A DNA stretch of 64,000 nucleotides from Anthonomus grandis grandis (lineage: Eukaryota; Arthropoda; Insecta; Coleoptera; Curculionidae). The stretch covers positions 25,461,167 to 25,525,166 of the forward strand of contig NC_065547.1 in the NCBI RefSeq assembly GCF_022605725.1. Direction: 5' to 3'. Positions within the stretch are counted from its first letter, which is position 1, and each line of letters opens with the position of its first letter. The position numbers and the translations under genes are program-made. Shown in pieces: positions 59,521 through 64,000 of this stretch. A model generated the notes under the pieces. The model saw only the letters and a list, made by a program, of their open reading frames with translations. It did no database searches and was not told where the DNA came from.

Positions 59521-60443
59521 TTGACTTTTAACTGATATAAAAGAAATGATAACACAACTTTTTTAATTTTCTGTACATCAACGTATAGATTGGGTCGAAC
59601 GACAAATATTAAATCATAAAATTAAAATGTCATTTTAAAAGTGAGATTGTAACATGAACTTGCCTTTAAACCAAAAAAGTAGTTTTCTGGTCTCTGACTG
59701 CACTGCATCACACATAATACAAATTAATTGTTTGTCATTATACCAAAATGTAAATCCCAATAATTATTACAAAAAAACACAATCACACATAAACAAAGAA
59801 GAAGACAAGATCAAATAATCGTTAAAAATTAGACGCTGTGCCCTGAAATCGACAAATTAGTATGTTATGCACATACATAGGCTCATGCTAAATCGTATAC
59901 TAATTTCTCAAAAATTTAGGTAACAACCATTTTTAAATGAAATATGTACAATTTTAATGAAAGGCTAGGGAGGCATTTTTGCTCTCATAAAAAAATATAA
60001 AATGCTAAGATTTAGATATTATTGCGTAAAGAAAAATTGTTATTGAGAACTCCGTCTATTTCGGACAATGTTTCAAAAAAAAAAGTAAATATTATGTCTG
60101 GCAACTTAGCAGAATATCGGGGATTCTAGGCATATACCGATGAGGCGTATACCCAACGGGCTTTATACTTATGGGCTTTTCCACGTCATGAAAGGAAATA
60201 ACCAACGTATGTTTTACATGTCGAATCTCGGATACGTAGTATTCCGCAGACATTTTTACGGCGTTAAGGGCATCACGTCAGTTAATAATTATGATCTAAG
60301 GTGTATACGCTGCTTTAATGTCACATGACGGCGTTCAATGTATTGTCAAACTCTCAAGGAAATAACGTTTTGGCAGCCACTGATTTTTCAATTTGATTCA
60401 TATTACGTGGTGACCTTTGAACCCGCACGATAAGAGCGAAGGC
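59521..60443. other. Unassigned right part of the IS630-like element
   Basis: No gene recognised before the right TIR. The 62-codon plus frame at 60140-60328 and the minus frame at 60354-60566 have no features and overlap the TIR region. Confidence 0.4.
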
Positions 60444-60649
60444 GACTATAGTGTCGTTTTGCGCCAAAATATATGTAAAAAGTGTCTTTTTTGACATTTT
60501 TACACAAGCATTTGGCATCATTGCATCAAACATGTTGGAAGCAAACAAACTGCACTGACTGCACATAGTTTCACGGCAATGCTAATTCTAGCTTTTCAAT
60601 CTTTTAAGGTCAGAAATTTTCGGACTATACGACAGGTTTGGAGTATTAC

Positions 60650-61360
60650 TGTTTTCTCGATAATTCGGTGTCCTGAATGTTGTTGGTGAGCTTTATCGAT
60701 ATTATACATTTTACTGAAATTGCCACTGCAATTGTAGGGACTTTGTTTAACTGCCAAATTTGCCCCAGTGTGACTAGGTTTATATATTTTGTGATTTTTT
60801 CCAAATCAATTTTCATAAGATTGTGGGCACTGATATCAGGACCATTGTAGTCCATTGTCCTATTCGTCATTATGGGTCGATATACCAGTATTGTAGGTAT
60901 TTCTAAAACGGTATTTATGATTTGTTAGACAGGTTTTAAGGCTATTTTTTAAAGGCGTTTTCTGCAACTTGTCAGCAACCTGTAATGATGTGATTTATCG
61001 ACTCACGTTTTATCACTTACATTGTATTACATCTATATTCGACTTCAAGTTGATGTTTGTCGTAATTTTGTGTCTTTATAACTCTATCATCTTGGATGGC
61101 CATAAGGAAACTCTCCGTCTCTGGGTGACCAGCTCTAAGTCATACTAACGCAGACGGTTTGTCAAATTTATCTGGCTGTAAATTCTATGGGTGACTTGCT
61201 CTGTAGAGCTTCTTCCATCCATGCAGCTCGTTCTCTTGATTAAATTCGAGATCTCTGTTTTAAAGGTGTATACCCTCGGTCTTCCTGGGCTGCTAATCTC
61301 ATTAATGTATCGTTGGATTCGGCGAGTTGTCTCATATTTTGCTCTTGAGTTTATCATAAT
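60650..61360 (-). pseudogene. LINE C-terminal region (R2/R4- or CR1-like, uncertain)
   Basis: On the minus strand: HPETESFLMAIQDDRVIKTQ, matching the H.ETE.FLMAIQD..I.T.NY segment after RT; then a SINHIITGC stretch (for ETI.HI..GC), and PDISAHN followed by ITKYINLVTLGQIWQLNKVP, like the KI.KY..L...I...W...KV block with VP.V.S. Cys positions of the zinc motif are partly lost. Stops and shifts are frequent. A scrap near 61640-61590 (LKLMQRSALLSTSYIARKFI) may be the extreme C-terminus of another copy. Confidence 0.55.
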
Positions 61361-62022
61361 TTGTAGATGTTAGAGTCTTTTTGTTGATGCTTTTCTGTAT
61401 AGATATCAAAACTTTGTCAGTATTTGGCAAGTAATTCTGTCTAGCACATCTAGATAAGTATCGGAGCATTTTAAAATCATGAAAATGTAGGTCACATACC
61501 TAACTCGATCTAATATAATAACTTTAAATGAATAACAAACCTAAAGGCAAGCATTTCACATATGGAGTATATGATGTAATTGCATTTAATGAACTTACGG
61601 GCGATGTATGATGTAGATAGTAGTGCTGACCTCTGCATCAATTTTAGATATTTTATTTCATTGTAGTCCTTAGTTTATTATCAGTGGCTGTGGATTGTCT
61701 ATTTATATTCTTGAGAAGTATTTTATTGAAAATTTCGATGCCTTTTTATCTGATCCTTGATAGGCCAAAGGTTACTTGGTTAAATGAAACAAGGTGCCTG
61801 GAAGATAGTATTTTAATCTTATTTAAACAGCTCAAATTCTAAATCAATATGGCCACTACTTAATATTTAGCAACACCAATTGTACAACCATTAAATTGTG
61901 CTAAAATCCATTACTAAAATTAGATAAAATTTATCCAGAATTTGAATATTAAAAGCATATTAAAAGAGATTAACACAAAATCTCGGTCCCAAAAAATTGT
62001 GAATAATTAATTATACGTAAAG
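61361..62022. other. Unassigned spacer with possible LINE scrap
   Basis: Apart from the scrap near 61590-61640, nothing is recognisable. Confidence 0.3.
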
Positions 62023-62133
62023 TGTTGATACGTGGTTTACTCCGAGCATCATCAGACGTTAAAAAGATTTAAACACGACCAAATGGGTCACGAGGTGTGA
62101 TGATGCTCTTAGAAGCGAAACATGCGTCATTAC
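62023..62133. repeat. Imperfect fold-back with Penelope-like tail motif
   Basis: GAGCATCATCAG on the left and TGATGATGCTC on the right are inverted, followed outward by TTTACTCC...CCACGTATCAAC-type and AGAAGCGAAACATGCGTC segments. Each arm resembles the CTGATGATGCTC...GCGAAAC ending. Arms about 35 bp, less well conserved than the two other fold-backs. Confidence 0.45.
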
Positions 62134-62737
62134 GATTGATTAATAAAATTTTTGAGACTTCTTTAAATTTAAAGTTACGGTTAATAAAATAATAGATATT
62201 GGTATTTGATTACTATTACTAGAATTTCAAGTTTTGTAATTATTTGGAGTTTGAGCAGGTTATGTCGATGGTCGAATGGGGTGGTGTTGTTTAAAAAAAT
62301 AACTTGATGCTTGATTGAAATAATAAACCAATTCCATTAAACAGGCGTAAAAATTTTGTTTTTCCCAGATTGATGGATAACAATTTGGAAGAATTATTCC
62401 TAAAAAAAAATTAGCACGCAAAAATTTCAAGGAATAGTCAGTCATCTTTAATTGATTTTCAATATTTTTCTCTACTGCGTGCTTATTGTAAAATATACCA
62501 TTGTCAGCCTTTGAAAGTACTTAGACAGCATAGGACAAAGTACAGGGCAGAAATGGTTTTTGGAGTTAGATATAATCTAAAAAAATTAAAATGGTTTTCT
62601 TAGCTCTATATTTAAACGATAACAGTGCTCACAGATATTCAGGTTTTGTTAATCTATTCAGGGATCGATTCTGCTCTGTAGAAAATAATATGAAGAGGTC
62701 GATATCAGTATTTCTGGTGACTTAAGTGTTAACTAAA
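62134..62737. other. Unassigned spacer
   Basis: No recognised feature. Confidence 0.4.
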
Positions 62738-62842
62738 AGATCCTCTAGGTCAGAACCTAGAGGATCTAATGTTTATTGTCTAAATATTTATGGTCTAAAT
62801 ATTTATGTTGTTTAGTCCAGAGACTAAACAACATAAATATTT
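62738..62842. repeat. Two adjacent perfect hairpins with identical loops
   Basis: First: 13-bp stem 62738-62750 / 62755-62767 (AGATCCTCTAGGT) with loop CAGA. Second: 21-bp perfect stem 62797-62817 / 62822-62842, also with loop CAGA. Between them TCTAAATATTTATG occurs twice in direct orientation. Confidence 0.9.
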
Positions 62843-63099
62843 ATTATGGTATATTTTATGCAAAATTTATAATAATTCTTTAGCCTTAAAGATATTCCCG
62901 GAAATTTAGATATCTAGGTATATTAGACCGATTTTTACGAGTGGAGACGGTGTGGTGTTTACCGACTGTTACAATTCATCAATTTCTTAAGATAAAACTT
63001 AGACTTATAGAGTTTCACGGGTCTTTTTGAGGTGGGGTAGCTAATAATATTATTTCGCAGAAAAAAAACTCCTTTTATTTTTAATTACCCAGTAAACAA
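62843..63099. other. Unassigned spacer
   Basis: No feature seen. Confidence 0.4.
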
Positions 63100-63473
63100 T
63101 GTCAAACTTGTAAGAGTTTAGATTGGAGCGTTTTTACGGTTCGTTAGGTGTGAATTAAAATACTCAATGCACACAAATATTCATCTAATTTATTTACACT
63201 ACTTAACACCACCACTTAAGACTACTAAAAATAAGAAAATAGTATAAGTATAAAGTATCGCTAATATTTTGAGCTAAGCTTCAACTGAATTGTCAACTGC
63301 CTTTTAACGGCGACGCGACTCTTTATATATTCAACTGACCATAATTTCGAAAGATTCGCTAACCTCCCACGCGTCTCCAGAGATGTCGTGCGGTGTGTCC
63401 ATTTATGTCATTTCGAAATGACAGAAAACAGCAGGTATTCACCGCACTGTTAATATCGTTATAACATCATTAC
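63100..63473 (-). mobile_element. Probable solo LTR (gypsy-like)
   Basis: On the minus strand the segment starts TGTAATGATGTTATAACG at 63473 and contains a TATATAAAG box (near 63325), an AATAAA-type signal (near 63188) and GC-richer U3-like sequence (GGTTAGCGAATC, GTGCGGTG). The 3' edge is not defined (a CA near 63110 is likely) and no matching target duplication was found. No gag or pol lies nearby. Confidence 0.4.
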
Positions 63474-64000
63474 AGTCGGGTGTATCTAAATGTGGAACTA
63501 AATTTCTCTGAGCATATTGAAAGAATTTGAAATAAGGATTGTCTTTTTTGATGAGATCACTAAGTAATTTTGACAACATTTTTAGTTTAAGAAATGCCTA
63601 CTCAGTCATACTCCGTTTTTTGAGAACTCCAAATTGTGGAATATGAAAACTTAGTTTGGTCTCCATGCTATGTATAACGAAGATTTCTCATGTCGCATTT
63701 AAACTAAAAATTCTGGTTAATTATGAGGATCTTCAAAAACCTTTAAATTTGCAAACCCTAGTGCATAGGAGAGACAAGCAGGACGCTACAGTATCAACGT
63801 ACTCCTGTCGAATCTTGTTGATGGGCATTCCATGAAGTGTTTCGCAGTCCGATTTCCAATGTTATCCTGCTCGGTACTGTGATGCGTTTGTACCTAGAGC
63901 TCCCGACGCTTAAGAACTGTTAATTCACGCATATACGATCTTATTTATTATTAATATCACGACACAGAGTGTAAATATGTTAAAATAATCTCAGGTTTTA
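63474..64000. other. Unassigned right flank
   Basis: No recognised gene or repeat. Confidence 0.45.

Larger units (their letters stand above)
57362..60448 (+). mobile_element. IS630/Tc1-like DNA transposon, 3087 bp
   Basis: The ends are inverted repeats of 28 bp matching at 24 positions: both start TAGTC, differ over four bases, then share TCGCTCTTATCGTGCGGGT. Each is flanked by TA (57360-57361 and 60449-60450), the expected target duplication. Inside are one transposase pseudogene, an inverted partial copy of its N-terminal region, a pair of about 90-bp direct repeats 181 bp apart, and about 900 bp of unassigned DNA near the right end. Confidence 0.8.

Noticed and set aside
1..64000. CRISPR arrays, tRNA and rRNA genes, bacterial operons
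   Set aside because: No regularly spaced repeats of the right size, no convincing cloverleaf with a GGTTCGAATCC-type arm, no rRNA blocks, and the overall character is eukaryotic.

Overview
This window looks like about 64 kb of intergenic or intronic nuclear DNA from an arthropod, most likely an insect. It is AT-rich and has no bacterial-style gene packing. Nearly everything recognisable is a decayed transposable element of a type common in insects: GINGER, pogo, Tc1, DD41D (rosa-type) mariner, IS630-like, LOA-, RTE-, Jockey- and CR1-like LINEs, a Penelope-like element, a gypsy-type gag and a Mutator-like remnant. A beetle is my guess at the order, but the sequence does not prove it. I found no intact host gene, no convincing tRNA or rRNA gene and no CRISPR array. 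Every protein-coding remnant I could read carries stops, frameshifts or truncation.

Layout. 0.4-2.7 kb: a GINGER-type DNA transposon with terminal inverted repeats (TIRs) of about 170 bp. 2.8-6.7 kb: a MITE-like element and scattered LINE fragments on both strands. 7.1-9.27 kb: a complete but inactivated pogo-family element flanked by TA. 11.3-11.7 kb: an AP-endonuclease LINE fragment. 12.5-14.2 kb: a mariner-type element with very long TIRs. 16.1-20.1 kb: a Tc1-type element split near its transposase start by an LOA-type LINE, with a 9-bp target duplication. 20.1-33 kb: mostly unassigned DNA with degraded LINE pieces, a near-perfect 80-bp fold-back and one block that might be regulatory. 33.2-35 kb: a gypsy-type gag abutting a hexanucleotide microsatellite. 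36.4-38.2 kb: a possible regulatory block and a degenerate tandem repeat. 38.6-40.5 kb: an almost full-length but decayed RTE-like LINE carrying an LTR-like insertion. 41.4-43.3 kb: a Penelope GIY-YIG fragment between oppositely oriented clusters of one minisatellite. 43.8-46.7 kb: a Mutator-like fragment and a second DD41D mariner. 47.7-55.4 kb: Tc1 and LINE remnants, including a LINE apparently inserted in a Tc1 copy. 57.36-60.45 kb: an IS630/Tc1-like element with its own TIRs and TA duplication, a damaged catalytic residue and an internal inverted duplication. 60.6-64 kb: a LINE C-terminus, perfect hairpins and a probable solo LTR.

No set of genes here works together as a pathway. The value of the window is as a stratified record of insertions: nested elements, inverted arrays that could give double-stranded RNA, and a few non-TE-like blocks worth conservation testing. 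The most unusual structures are the IS630-like element with the inverted helix-turn-helix duplication, the minisatellite-bracketed Penelope fragment, and the recurring fold-backs built from Penelope-like tails. I do not see strong evidence for a new functional system.
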